From contig LUCM01000822.1 in assembly GCA_008360955.1 (NCBI GenBank), positions 772,955 through 836,954 on the forward strand: a stretch of DNA of 64,000 nucleotides, given 5' to 3'. A program made the translations under genes and the position numbers. The stretch's first letter is position 1. Each line of letters begins with the position of its first letter. This document shows, one piece after another, positions 26,214 to 37,459 of this stretch. The notes under the pieces are model-generated. The model did not search any database and was not told the DNA's origin. It saw only the letters and a list, made by a program, of their open reading frames with translations. The stretch comes from Fasciolopsis buskii (taxonomy: Eukaryota; Platyhelminthes; Trematoda; Plagiorchiida; Fasciolidae).

Positions 26214-26810
26214 TCACATTCCACGTTGCCACGTCATCTGTTGGCCTCCGCATGGCTTCTTCCATTCCTTAGGAGGAACACAAAATGGGGCACGTTGTGG
26301 TAGACGAGTGTTCGACATACGCAACACGTGACCCAACCAGCATAGTCTACTAAGTTTCATGGCATGAAACAAGCTGTTCTGAGAACCGGCATTTAGTATT
26401 AGATTTCTCACCTCTACATTACTCAGCCAGTCGCCCCATTTAATCCTAGTCATACTACGCAGACATCGGTGGTCAAAAACCTTCAACCGACGAACATCTC
26501 CCACACGCATACTCCACGTCTCGCAACCGTACAACAGAACTGAACGCACCACGGCACAGTACACACGACCTTTCAACTTCGGTGAAATATCAGGCCGACG
26601 CCACAAGTGCTTCAATCCAGCGTAAGCTGCCCGAGCCTTGGATATACGCATACTTACCTCCAATCCCAAGCTACCATCGTTGGACACGCAGCTACCAAGG
26701 TAGGTGAAACGGTCCACAATCGTCAGCTCCTCTCCATCCAGTATCAAGTTCGGCGCTGTTGTCGTCCAGTCCTGTAACAGTACTTTGCACTTTGGAGGTG
26801 CAAAGCACAT
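26214..26810 (-). pseudogene. C-terminal region of family A ORF, copy 1
   Basis: 198 open codons. KCKVLLQDW, FTYLGSCVSNDGSLGLEV, KGRVYCAVVRSVLLYGCETW, DVRRLKVFDHRCLRSM and LSRLCWLGHVLRMSNTRLP are the standard blocks downstream of RT in RTE-like elements. It is separated from the RT domain by a stop codon. Absent from copy 2, which ends at the point corresponding to 26,832. Confidence 0.9.
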
Positions 26811-26870
26811 GCCAAACCGAGCGACCGATCCCGAAAGTCTACCTAGTGCCCCTTGTTCATGGTTCCCGAA

Positions 26871-27347
26871 TTAGAAAAGACACACAACGTCACCTTCGTG
26901 ATCTAGGTCACACAGCTCCCCTCCATTTCCCAGTTCGACTCTTACATTCAGAAGACCTCCTAAAACATCTTCCATCACCTCGTCCATGACAAAGTTGAAC
27001 AAGAATGGAGAGTTGGGACACCCTTGTCGAACGCCACCAGTCGTTTCGAATGAATTTGGTAGTTCATCGCATGCCCTCACGCGACCATAGGTGTGAAAGT
27101 ACAATGCTCGCAACAGGTTCACGAACTTCGTTGGCATACCCTTCCGGTGGAGAGCACTGAGTAGTGCTGGTCGACCGACGGAGTCGAAAGCACCTTTCAA
27201 GTCGAGGAAGACTACGATCGTAGGGCGGCGATGCGTGTGGCGCGTTTCGAGTATCTGTCGAAGAGAGAATATCTGGTCGATGCAACCTCGACCTGACCGA
27301 AATCCGGCCTGTTGTTCGCAGATATTACTGTCGCGAATCGGTGTCAA
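26871..27347 (-). pseudogene. Reverse transcriptase domain of family A copy 1
   Basis: Open stretch of 158 codons covering RT motifs before A to C: IVVFLDLKGAFDS (motif A, first catalytic Asp), GVRQGCPNSPFLFNF (motif B) and LCDLDHEGDVVCLF (motif C). In active RTE relatives motif C reads DYADDI. Here the Tyr-Ala-Asp-Asp core has become His-Glu-Gly-Asp, losing one catalytic aspartate, and a TAA follows. Non-functional as read. Confidence 0.9.
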
Positions 27348-28333
27348 ACGCCGCAGCGTTATCGAAGCTAAGACCTTAATAACTATCGGAATTAAACTAA
27401 TACCCCGACAATTGCTACAGTCACTCCGTGTGCCCTACCTGAAAATGGGTATAATCAGTGACTCACCCCACGATAACGGAATACGCCCCTCGTTCTAAAT
27501 ATCATTAAATAGGGAAGTTAGTGATTTCACCAGAGCTTCCACATCCAATTAGAAAAGAACTGGGGGGAGGTCGTCGGGACCGGTTGGTTTTCCTCTCTCA
27601 AGAAGTCGAATATTCTATTCCATTAAGTTGCGGGTCGATAGACACCTCCCATGGATTCGCAGCTGCAGACGTCAGCTTAAATACGTTAGCGTGTGACCAA
27701 CTAAACTGATCCTTAAAGTGCTCTGCCCAACGGTTCACCCTTTGTTGTCTACCATGGATGAGCTCCTCATTCCTATCGCACACGACTTCACTGACCGAAG
27801 TTCACCGCCCACCGCTGTCGCGTATAAGCCCAAACAGTCTTTGACCGTAACCTGAAGCAGCCGCTTCCATTTCTTCGGCTACCTTAACCCACCAGTTTTC
27901 GCGGTCATTCCTAAGGCTTATGGTCAACTGACGCCGCAACTGTCGATGCATCTTATTCCCATCCTTGCAATTAGGCAGCTGGCGTTTCGCTCCATTAGAA
28001 TTAGCGACGCTTGAGAGATCCAGTGTTTTTGATGAACACTAGATCTGGGACCGCAGGCGAAATTCGCTGCCAAATGCATGGCCTGCTTAATTTGATCCCA
28101 CTGATCGTCTACATTGCTGGTCGTCAAAGTTCTTAGTCCCTCGGATAGTTTCTGTCCGTAGTTGTTGTGAACAATCGAATCAGACAAACGTCCGACAACC
28201 AATCGGGTTTGTGGCCTGCGTCAATGGCGGTTGAGCTGCAGGAAAAATCGCAATAAAACTAACGCACGGTTCGATTCGACGTACGTGGTCCAGTACAACC
28301 TACAGTTCTGGACTGAACCCCGCCAACGGTGGC

Positions 28334-28992
28334 TTACTGCAATATGATCGGTCTAACTGAGACCACCGGTGGAGCTAGTGCGACGCGAACTGTGTCGGAA
28401 ATTCGTACTAGAGAGGAATAGGTTATTGTCTGCACAAAACTGGAGAAGTCCCTGTTATTTGTTCGCCGAGCAGGCAAGGCACCTCGCCCACCTAAACAGG
28501 ACTCCGATGCACCAAGTTTTCCAACTTGTGCATTAAAATCACCTGCCACGACTACAATGTCAGGGCTTCTGCTCTTCCGGACAAGGGTGACGAGGTCATC
28601 GTAAAACTCATCTTTTTCCATGTCAATGCTGCAGTCTGTTGGAGCGTATGCTGAGATAACAAACTGCGCTTGGCACAACTACCCCTCCGGACGCCGACTG
28701 ATCCCTGCAGTCTCACGGCGCAAAAACGACTGTTAACTAGGATCCAGTCTAGAAGGGCTGCTTCAGCCTTCTCACTTAAGACTCTTCCCACACCGCGTTG
28801 ACCCACAGCTTCGGCTGCTTCGTCTCCCGAAGTATGAAGGAAATATCTTGACGAAACATTAGGCACAGTTAGTCGAATTACCATACTCGAATCTTGAATT
28901 CGTGTTTCACTCACGCACCACACATCAAACGGAAGTGAGTCCACTGTCAGAGCCAAACACGCCTGTTGGCCAGCCTGCATTAAAGTGCGCAT
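28334..28992 (-). pseudogene. AP-endonuclease domain of family A copy 1 (frameshifted)
   Basis: Two overlapping minus-strand frames (28,992-28,552 and 28,678-28,334) together encode the apurinic-type endonuclease that nicks target DNA. The first carries MRTLMQAGQQACLALTVDSL, CVSETRIQD and GRVLSEKAEAALLDW. The second carries FVISAYAPTDCSIDMEKDEF and GDFNAQVGKLGA. The coding sense passes from one frame to the other, so a frameshift lies in the overlap. Copy 2 has the same break. Confidence 0.85.
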
Positions 28993-29680
28993 ATTGGAGG
29001 AACCGAGATGCAGAGACTGACGAGGCTTGAGAAAATGTCAACTAACAGACTAAAAACCACCTACTACACTACTTGACAATAAACCGTTGCGAGTATTGGG
29101 TGTTATCAATGGAGATACTATGAGCAGGCAGAAAGGGCAAACAGATTAGGTTGGAGATAGAAGAGACAGGTTGAATAAAAGAGAGGGAACTCTGAGCAGT
29201 AGCATACTTATCACTACCCACCCCACCTGCGCTCGATGCAATGGGCAGCGCGGTCCTGATTATCCTGCTCGACGACCGATACAGCATGGAATTATTTGTA
29301 GGCGTGTAACTCACGGGGATTGATGGACGGGTACTGCTAGGGAGTCCAGCCGCTAAGCAGAAGAATGATTAGGGTTCTCAACCAAAGCCTTTGGTTCTGA
29401 CAAGAACCTGACCGCAAGGCAGCGGGGCATGGCTGAGTGGAAGCCCATCTGCGTGGATCAATTAGTCTTTCACTCGTTTTTCCGACTGAACTGCCAGCTC
29501 AGATCAACCCCAACTTGGAGGACCAGGGGACTACTTTGTTAGAACTCTATCCATTGACCTTCCAGGCATGATTGGATCTTCGGCTTGAGATAAGCCATTC
29601 TGTATAGCTCGTTGGGTCATGAGGGCATGCAAGACATCCTATCAAGTCAAGGTGCAGTCACACTGTAATAGAGCCAGGAA

Positions 29681-29960
29681 TTCTGGCCCCATCCGAAGGC
29701 ATGCGAAATGATCGATCGGTCAGCGAGTCCCAGTGGGCTACAAGAATTTCAGATCGTTTTGCAGCTCTATAGGTTACTCTTCGGCCGGAGTAGGACATAA
29801 CTGCTGCAGTTTGGATAGTACCGAGCCCACAGAGGAAACATGGGTACCGAAAGAAAGCCTGTAACGCGGAGGCTGAGAATGGAAGAGCTAACACGTGCAA
29901 TGAACTCCAAACCGTTTTTTTCTTTCCTCCTCTCTCATTGCTCTCTCACTTCGCCATGGT
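29681..29960 (+). repeat. Dispersed repeat R2, copy 2
   Basis: Aligns with 9,201-9,500 (same orientation), from 'tggccccatccga' to the T-rich 3' end. Lies immediately upstream (genomically right) of family A copy 1 and is absent from the matching position at copy 2. Confidence 0.45.
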
Positions 29961-30109
29961 CCCGATGATTCATTGGCCGCACATGTATAGATAGTGAACT
30001 AAACCCCAGGCTCGGCGTCCACAAAACTCTGAAAACTCCAAACCTGAGCTACAAAACACGCCAATATTCAAAAACGGTGAAAAAATACGTATCGATTGTT
30101 ATTTATGCC

Positions 30110-30740
30110 AAATTTTTTTCCGCTAACATTTTCGAGGTTCAGGCGCATGTGGTATAAGGAAGTATCAGCAATTATCAGAAATTTGTGCACAGATTTTTCT
30201 TATTACATCTGTTTGTAAGCTTCAATGAGGCTAAGTAAACACGACTAACCCGGGCTGTCAAAGTAAACTTGTCTGAACATCAAAAATGAAATCTTGATTG
30301 ATTGTGAAAATTTGGTCAATTTGTTTGGAAGGACCTTAAGATTTAACCTAATTTATATTCATAAACCCTAACTACCTCGCTTGTTCGACAGAAGCATTTA
30401 TTTTGACTATTATTCTTACCACTAATATGCAAACATTTACAGGCTGAAGTTAATCACTTAGTAATCGGAATATTTTACGTTAACCGAGGTTTAACAATTA
30501 CTACTGATCACGAACTGGAGAATTTTCATTCAGGAGGAATCTTGATTTACATCAAGGATGACCTTGCGGCAAGGTCATTAAAGCGCGCTACGTCAGGCGC
30601 TCACGTCATCATCGTTAGGGAAGCAGTAAGTTAGAAACAGTGAAAACCATACGACACCAAAATGTAGGTTATGAGCTGATTAAAAACTAAGTGAGACCAC
30701 AGTTCAAACAGTATTAAACGAATAGAAAATCTTATGGCAG
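30110..30740 (+). repeat. Dispersed repeat R1, copy 2
   Basis: Diverged match to 3,100-3,890, collinear over several hundred bases and lacking the 67-bp unit present there. No coding content. Confidence 0.5.
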
Positions 30741-31005
30741 AAATCCTTTTCTCTAGCAACAGACGCATCTAACTGCCGAGACTGAATCTCATTTTGTCCT
30801 CCCTGACACGCTCGCAATGTGTCATGGTTGAGACATGTAGATGGTAGTTAGATGGAACATTGATTGAATTTCTGGCATATCAGCTCGCAGAGCAACACCA
30901 AATGTTACGGTTTATAGTTTTACAGAATCGTAACTTCCTGCTGAATGACAGGAACACAAATTGAGGTATTTGGCTCTTTACGCTGCAATATACTAGAGCA
31001 AAAAC

Positions 31006-31006
31006 C

Positions 31007-31038
<32 letters not shown>

Positions 31039-31062
31039 TTAAATATATATATATATATATAT
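31006..31062. repeat. (TA)n microsatellite, interrupted
   Basis: Two TA runs separated by 'tttaaa'. Confidence 0.9.
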
Positions 31063-31449
31063 TCAACTACTCCTGGTAAGACCCACAACAAGTATAAATA
31101 GAGATTACGGTCAGTTTAATATCCTTTTTCAACATCAGAAAATGAGCTTCAAAGAGGCTATAACAGAGTTGAAATCTTTTCTATAAAGTTCCGAGAGGAA
31201 TTGAACTATCAATGTTTATGTGCAGAGGGACCTACGGTCGTGGACAGAGTTGCACGAACCGCAACTTGTCAAAGTCCAATCATGTTGAACCGGAATACCG
31301 CGTGAACGGCTAAACCATGAGATGATTAGCCTATGCATTTTGAGCCTGTCCAACAGGTGATCGCCGTGCAGACTATCAGCAGAAAGCACACAAACACTAA
31401 AAGAGGTATCGTACAAATAAACCACCGGTTTAAAAAACGATTTTCTCAC

Positions 31450-31693
31450 CAGTAAGAAAATTGGACTCCAAGTTTAACACTTTCAATGTGTTATTCTTGG
31501 CCAACATATCGAAAAATGGTTCGACCATAGCGTTGGTGAGAGCGGTTGCGGCCATATGCAACTCGAGCAGTTTCGTATTCTTGGTCAGTGCCTCACAGAG
31601 CCGTTTAATCACCTCCGCACTCATATTTTTAATGTTATTCAAATTGAGCTTTTTCAATTCGGAATTATCTTCTTCCAGTTGTTTGATACTTTC
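31450..31693 (-). CDS. TMOD: Tropomodulin, coding exon 4 (leucine-rich repeats)
   Basis: Encodes residues 192-272 plus the first base of codon 273 (244 nt). The acceptor is TTGACAG|GAAAGT and the donor ACTG|GTGAGA, phase 1. It reads ESIKQLEEDNSELKKLNLNN, then IKNMSAEVIKRLCEAL and the second repeat NNTLKVLNLESNFLTG. These match the LEEVNLNNIRNIP and TLKSLNVESNFISG repeats that form the C-terminal actin-capping LRR domain. About 15 kb of intron separates it from exon 3. Confidence 0.95.
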
Positions 31694-31864
31694 CTGTCAA
31701 TATCCAGTCCACAGAGATGAAGAGTCAGAGGGTACAAACACGAGGGAAAACCAGTTATGGGTAGAATCGTGCAAATTGGCAGGATATGACATTATCACAG
31801 GATGGTGAGAAAAACACCGACATTTATCGGAGTGGTACAATACACTATCCCGGACTTTTCGACA

Positions 31865-32135
31865 TGCCTTACGCATGAGTGTAGTGGAAAGGGCACGGTC
31901 CTAGCCGTTAAGGCCGACTACACGAAGGAGGGAGACCAGTAATCCTGAGCTGAAATTTGGAGTGACGTCGAACCACAAAAGGTCCCAATAGATCAGGTGT
32001 GGCAATGAGCTAAGTGACAGCAAGTTGCCGTCTGCCTGTGGGATTTGAATCCTATCGCTGTAAGCCACTCTGGCCATGGGCGAAAATACACTGCTATCTG
32101 GACTGCAACTAGCCATGGAATACTGGCACTCCATG
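31865..32135 (-). repeat. tRNA-derived SINE copy
   Basis: Contains the SINE body ('catgagtgtagtgg', 'gaaatttggagtgacgtcga', 'aggtcccaatagatcaggtg') and, at 32,041-32,052, a B-box-like element read on the minus strand as GGATTCAAATCC. It lies only ~325 bp from the next SINE in the same orientation, within intron 3. Confidence 0.7.
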
Positions 32136-32454
32136 GGTTTTTTTGGATCACTGTGTCAAGTTTATAGTTTCCAATGGCGTTTGACTATACGGTGACTTTG
32201 TAATACTGTGAGCGTTTCACTGGACGAATAGTGATCGAATAGGAAAGGATCCTCGTTGATCCGGGAATCTAAAGACGTCCGCAGTTTGAAATTTTCCCTT
32301 CCACTTCGAATACAGATTTCTGAACCAGGTTTGACCATGAAACATGAGCAAAATTCTGCCGTCTACGATTTCATACAAACGCACATCGGTCACAAATCGC
32401 CAGGCACGAATGTTTTTATTAATAAACATAGTAATAAAGCAATTCTTCCTTAAT

Positions 32455-32720
32455 GACGTGCTTGACACATGAGTGGAACGGAAGGGACATGTCCCATAGC
32501 CACCAGGGCCCAACTACACGCGGTGGGAGGTCGATAACCATCGCCCTGAAATTTGGAGTGGCTTAGAACCCCATAAGATCTCATTAAATCAGGTGTGGTA
32601 ACGAGTTGGGCGACAGAGAGTTTCCGTCTACCATCAAAGGGATCGGCGGATATGGGATTCGAACCTACGACCCTTTAGGTGACGGACACTTTATCCACTA
32701 GAGGTCAGTAGAGGAGATTG
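32455..32720 (-). repeat. tRNA-derived SINE, best-preserved copy
   Basis: On the minus strand the 5' head has an A-box-like TAGTGGATAAAG (~32,690-32,705) and a perfect B box GGTTCGAATCC (32,665-32,655), the internal RNA polymerase III promoter of tRNA genes. The tRNA-unrelated body follows down to ~32,460. Intact promoter boxes make it the reference copy for this window. Confidence 0.75.
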
Positions 32721-33689
32721 ACTAGAACTCGTCAGCTAAAGAGAGGCACGACAGTTTGTTGTCACGGGAACAGTTGACGTTCAATTCAGCCTGAAAAATG
32801 GCAATTAGCTGGTGGTGAACGAGCTGTTTAGACCGCTTATCATTTCGAGGTAACATAGTTAGTGAAGCACAGCCCGAACATTGAAGTCGAAATGTACTAA
32901 CTGACGATACCCGAACCTATGTCAGTCTCCTCATCACTTTACGCTAATTTACAGCGTGACCGGCTCATTGCTACCCCAAGCCCCAGTCACACTCAAACAG
33001 TCAAAGACAAGGTATGCATAAAACGTAACGAAAGGCAAGCAATCAGCATGTACGTCAATACTCAGGGAAGATCAGGCGGGCTAGTAATCTACAGCAGCTC
33101 ATGGGAACAGTAGATATGGGGTCTTAAAAATCACCAGTTGCATAACTATTTCCAAATGCAAAAGATTCGAGTGCCACCCCACTGCTGGCCGTGATAGTCT
33201 GTTCTCTACCGTATTCAAATTGGAAATAGGTTCCCTCACTGGAATATTGCTTTTTACCATCTACAAAACCGTTGATTCTGGTGCAATTCCTGCGTTCTTG
33301 AAGCCTGAAAGTTTCCATCTCTAAATACCTTAGTGCGCTTTCATCCCATCACCCTCACTTCCACAATCGGACGAACGGATTTTCCTCAGTCGCTTCCGTT
33401 CCTTCCTCGTTGTTCTCAACAATGCTCTCCGGTTTTCACACAAGCTTAACAGTCAAAGACGTAGGCGAACATGTGCCTTCGGTGATTTCATTCTTCATTC
33501 ATTAGAAAAATCGGTCACAAGAGACTAAGTGGAATAGGGAAACGTGTGGTCAAGTAGCCAACCGCTCAGAAAGCCTGTCACAGAGGACTGACTAATCCAC
33601 TGGAAAACTCTGGCTGACTGTTTAAATGACGACACTTGTCTCATTCTTTCTCTTATCTGGTCCACTACAAATGGGAGTCTAACAGCTTG

Positions 33690-35012
33690 AAAAAGTATCA
33701 CCGTTAAACAGCAGGGCAAGCAGCACGGGCCGCTGCCTTTCTCACTATGCTGCACGTTGCTAGAAAAAGAATGAATGGGCCAGGTGGACAGACAGCGGAC
33801 CTAGAGAGGAGAACAAAAGAAAAGAATCCCGTATCAGTCAATATACAGAAAACAGTCCAACTGTGTAGATAAACTTTTTCAATCATTCTAATTCGACCGA
33901 AAATGACAATACGATCGTCACCGCCCACGATTCGCTGTCATATCCTCCAGTGTCTCCAAACAGCAGTTTAAGGGATCTTTTAAACTCTAACCATTGAAAC
34001 GTGAGACACCCACTTTGCATAAGTTCAATGTACATTTCTTCGTTCCATGCTGCCACGTCATCATTTGGTCTCCCAGCGGCTTCTTCCACCCCGTGGTAGG
34101 AACGAAAATTAAGATACGGTAAGGAAGATGAGTGTTTGCCATAAGCAACACGTGACCCAACGAATGAAATCTACTTACCTAGGTGTGCTATGATAGATTA
34201 TTCCCTGGATCCGTACCCAATGCTCGATTTCCAAACTGCAAATTGCTCAATCTGTTCAATCCTAAACATAATGGGCGAAACATTGATAATTGGACGCTTC
34301 CAAGCGACGAACATCAGCAAGTAAACTCTGTCTCGCAACCATACAAAAGAACTGAGCAAACTGAAACACAGTACTGACGATTTCAGCGAAATATCAGATC
34401 GGCGCCATAATAGCCCTGAATATACACATATTCACCTCTACTGCCCTGCTGCCATTCTTCGTCACAAAGCTTCCGGGGTAACTGAAACGGATAATCGTCA
34501 GTTTCGCTCCATCTAGTATCAGGCTCGGTAGTACCGTCAACCAGTCTGGTAACAGCACCTCACACATTGAAGGTGTAAAGCACATACCGAATAAAGCTAC
34601 AGCCCTCATGAGCCTGCTTGGCGTGCGTGGCGCTTGTTTTGCAGATTTGAACTAGGAAACGAGGTCGCATGCGCAATTTAGGCCACAATTTTTTCCATTT
34701 GTCACTTAGATGTCTACATCGTGAAGACTTCCTAAGGCATCCCCTATTAACCAGTGGATAATGAAGTTAAACAAATAAGAGTAGATGAGATATTCTCATC
34801 GAACAACGCTAGTCGTTTTGAATGAGCTTGACATGGCCATACGTATGCGAGTACAATGTTCACAGAATGCTAACAAACTTTTGCAGTATACTCTTTCGAT
34901 GAAGAGCACTGAGTAGCGATGTTCGGCCGACTATATCGAATGTCTTTCGAGTCAAGAAAAACCATGATACATCAACCTACACCTCGATTTCTGGCTTTGT
35001 TTGTTCTCTGTC
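33690..35012 (-). mobile_element. Family A retrotransposon copy 3, 5'-truncated and degraded
   Basis: Minus strand, 3' half of a family A element. 3' UTR is at 33,690-33,990, the C-terminal coding region at ~34,000-34,600 (MCFTPSMCEVLLPDW and LILDGAKLTI, matching the copy at 26.8 kb), then RT remnants to ~35,012, where homology stops near the GFRSGRGC motif. Many stops and small deletions, clearly older than copies 1 and 2. Its 3' end helps define the true 3' UTR of the family. Confidence 0.75.
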
Positions 35013-35019
35013 CACCAAC

Positions 35020-35456
35020 GTGTTCTTCTTATTATCCTACTTTGTTGTTCTTCTGTAGTTTCCTCGGCTCCAATCAAGTGAGTTTTCTGTAAGTTACCAC
35101 GAATTGGCCACTATAATCTGTTTTCCCCATCCTACTTTGCTCTTACTACCACTTTTGACAAATCGTGACCGGGTTTCAGCCGAATTCCTGAGTAACCCGT
35201 CATAATGCGTTATTATTATTCCTGGATGAGGAAATGGGTGTATTTTATTTTATTTATTTAGTTGTTTCCTCCATTTTATTTTTACCCTCACATTTTTTGA
35301 CTGAAATGCGACTTAATTGATTGTACGCGAGTCTATACAATACAACACAATACAATGTGATCAGCACAGGTGGCCCTGAAGAATTTTTCTATGTAATTTT
35401 TGCAAATATCACTCATCCCTTGTAGAGTATAATACTTTGTCTTGTCTTGTCTTGTC
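35020..35456 (+). mobile_element. Probable retroelement 3' end with (TCTTG)n tail
   Basis: T-rich non-coding stretch ending 'gagtataatactt' and then four TCTTG-like units (about 35,433-35,455). Simple-repeat tails of this kind are common at 3' ends of CR1/RTE-type non-LTR elements. A 'tacaatacaacacaatacaa' tract lies inside. No coding part is attached, so the call is tentative. Confidence 0.35.
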
Positions 35457-35459
35457 AAG

Positions 35460-36400
35460 TTGGAGGACCAGATGGGGTTATTGTTATGGTTTGTTCCACG
35501 GCTCAGTTGTTTCGTAACGAAACGTATGGAGAACTACGATCGGACTTTCGGGGTTCTTCTTGAACTGTGTCACCATAATCACACCGATTGCTGTGGAAGA
35601 CCACGAACATGTTGCATACTATCGCAAAACCGACCGTTTTTTGTCGACTATGGGCATCACAGCTGAACGAAGGTCGTGAAAATGTTTGACAGAGTTGAAT
35701 TGATATGAACGAAAAAAGTCTTCGATTTCAGCCTAGTTCGGAGCCAGGCGGCGACGTTATCCACGCCTCAGTATCGCACGCACTTTAACAGTTGAGTGAC
35801 GAGACCACACCAAAATAGCGTTCGGACATTTCACTCGATCTAGGCGTGAAAGTCCCAAACCAACCCTCTCTTGATGTATTATCTAGCTGAACAGAAAACG
35901 AAAAGAGTGGACGAATTCCCGCCTGCAAATTAGGCATAGAGACACCGAAGACTTTCTCCCTAAGAAACAAATGGAAAAAACAGTATGGGCTGTAATTCGG
36001 TTGCCTTTTGCAGAGTATGATAAAACAACGGCTGAACGGATGCGGATAGAGCTCTAAAATCAGTTTATTCGTTCTGACCGGTCTACGGTTCGGTCTGCTT
36101 AACAAGATCGCACGCTGAATCCTCAGGTGCAAAGGTCACGCCAGACATAGAAACAACAACATTTTGTCGTTCTTCGCCAAGATTTGAGTTTGATATGCCA
36201 CATACAATTTGAGAACTCTTGTCGATCAGCATTCGTGGACCCGGAGAAGTAAGTCGTCGAGAAACTGCTGAATGCGCTAATAAAAACATGTACCACATCA
36301 CTTAACCGAACCGGACGAGTGCATCATCTTACGTCATACTCGCAGTCGCTATATGAACTGCTTTCGCCAGGCTTTGAATTTAACATTTTAACAAGGAATT
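35460..36400. other. Intron 3 segment with no recognised feature
   Basis: Minus-strand open frames of 115 and 72 codons at 35,785-36,301 have no recognisable domain. Nothing else seen. Confidence 0.35.
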
Positions 36401-36509
36401 TGAATCAACCGCCAACATGGGAGATAACTCGACAATTGGAGTTGCTCGTCTAACTCATCAAAAATTGTCGTTTTGTTCAAATCAAAGGTGGTAGGTATTC
36501 CGCATTCAT

Positions 36510-36700
36510 GTGTCATGGCAACGACGCAACAGCAGTGCTGGTTCACAAGAGAGCTTTTGGTGCAATAAATGGATTAAAACAAGTGAGTTGATGAAATTTC
36601 TTAGGCCAAATAAAGGCCCCGGTGTTGTGTTCATGACCAAGGAAGGTTATATGAATAAAATGAACCAAATGCTGTCGAACTCCGACAAGTTTTAAGTGAA
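36510..36700 (+). mobile_element. Penelope-like element RT fragment
   Basis: A plus-strand frame reads MKFLRPNKGPGVVFMTKEGY followed by MNKMNQMLSNSDKF. This matches the conserved N-terminal RT block of Penelope-like elements (KPDKGxGVVxxxKxDYxxKMxxxLxDxxKF). Only this block is present; no palm or GIY-YIG domain follows, because an RTE fragment begins ~260 bp later. Short remnant. Confidence 0.55.
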
Positions 36701-36954
36701 AAAACACACAACAATCAACTCCGGGAACGCTTGACTGCACGCAAATTCATATTTAATTATCGCATCTTTGCATCGCCGAAGCTCACTTCGAACAATTCAA
36801 GACTCTAAAACCCCCTGTTTATGAGACCCTGTAAAAAGGTTAATATAAATGCATGTCGAATAAAATCCAATCTGCGCATGCAAAGATCATCTTATCAGAA
36901 AGTTGTTTCCCCGGTTAGTTGATATTTCAGACCTAATCAACACCAAATGTACAC

Positions 36955-37455
36955 CAGATAGTCATGCAAACCGAGCCTTACAACTAAGTGGCCAGACAGT
37001 AGAAGTAATTTCATATTTCAAGTATCTTGGCTTCGTCACATTCGCTGTGTGATTAGTCTGTGCTAGATGTGAAACAACTGCGCTATTAAGCTACTTACTT
37101 GGGCACTGGAACAATTAAGTCACTTAATAGCGCAGTTGTTTCATATATATCTTGGCTTCATCATCTTACCAAACGGACAAGCCGCGGATGATATCAAGCG
37201 GGCAGTGAAACGGCCTGAACGGCATTTCTACAGCTGCGCAACACTGGTGTCGGAACCATATCAATCTCAAAATCAAACTCAAGGTTTTAAAATGCAGCAG
37301 TCCAACCAGTTCTATTGTATACTTGAGACCTGGCCATTAAGAGCCGAAGACGCCAGACGATTAGAGCTTTTTGATCACTAGTGCCTTAGGTCTATAGCAG
37401 ACAGAGTTTCGAAATCGGTACCGGATCGCCCGTCTAGTAGAGCGCATATAACTCC
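36955..37455 (+). mobile_element. RTE-like retrotransposon fragment interrupted by a foldback insertion
   Basis: The plus strand encodes NRALQLSGQTVEVISYFKYLG before the interruption and IILPNGQAADDIKRAVKR, LETWPLRAEDARRLELFDH and CLRSIADR after it. This is the usual post-RT region (FKYLGS...LPNGQ...ETWPLRAEDxRRLxVFDHRCLRSI). The coding sense resumes exactly after a 109-bp insert (37,039-37,147) flanked by a duplication of 16 bp. Frame breaks elsewhere. Inactive. Confidence 0.75.
37023..37163. mobile_element. Penelope-derived foldback insertion with target-site duplication
   Basis: The insert 37,039-37,147 has on its left side sequence nearly identical to part of the Penelope-like GIY-YIG region at ~63,073-63,125 ('tgtgattagtctgtgctaga'). 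On its right side is an inverted copy of overlapping sequence. 37,070-37,090 and 37,123-37,143 are perfect 21-bp inverted repeats. The flanks are 'tatcttggcttcgtca' (37,023-37,038) and 'tatcttggcttcatca' (37,148-37,163), a 16-bp direct repeat with one mismatch, as expected of a target-site duplication. Confidence 0.7.
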
Positions 37456-37459
37456 GCCA

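Larger units (their letters stand above)
26077..29617 (-). mobile_element. Family A RTE-like non-LTR retrotransposon, long copy 1 (inactive)
   Basis: Minus-strand order: 5' leader (29,617-28,993), AP endonuclease in two overlapping frames (28,992-28,552 and 28,678-28,334), linker (28,202-27,598), reverse transcriptase (27,600-26,830) and C-terminal region (26,810-26,214). The endonuclease shows FDVWCVSETRIQD and VVVAGDFNAQVG. The RT shows QQAGFRSGRGCIDQIFSLR, FLDLKGAFDS and GVRQGCPNSPFLFNFVMDE. The C-terminus shows SVLLYGCETWSM and SRLCWLGHVLRM. It is dead: a frameshift inside the endonuclease, an in-frame TAG near 27,490, and a stop after a damaged motif C (DHEGD instead of YADD). It lies in tropomodulin intron 4, sense strand. 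Confidence 0.9.

Noticed and set aside
35785..36301. Two overlapping minus-strand frames in intron 3
   Set aside because: No motif, no splice phase compatible with the tropomodulin exons, which already join without gaps.
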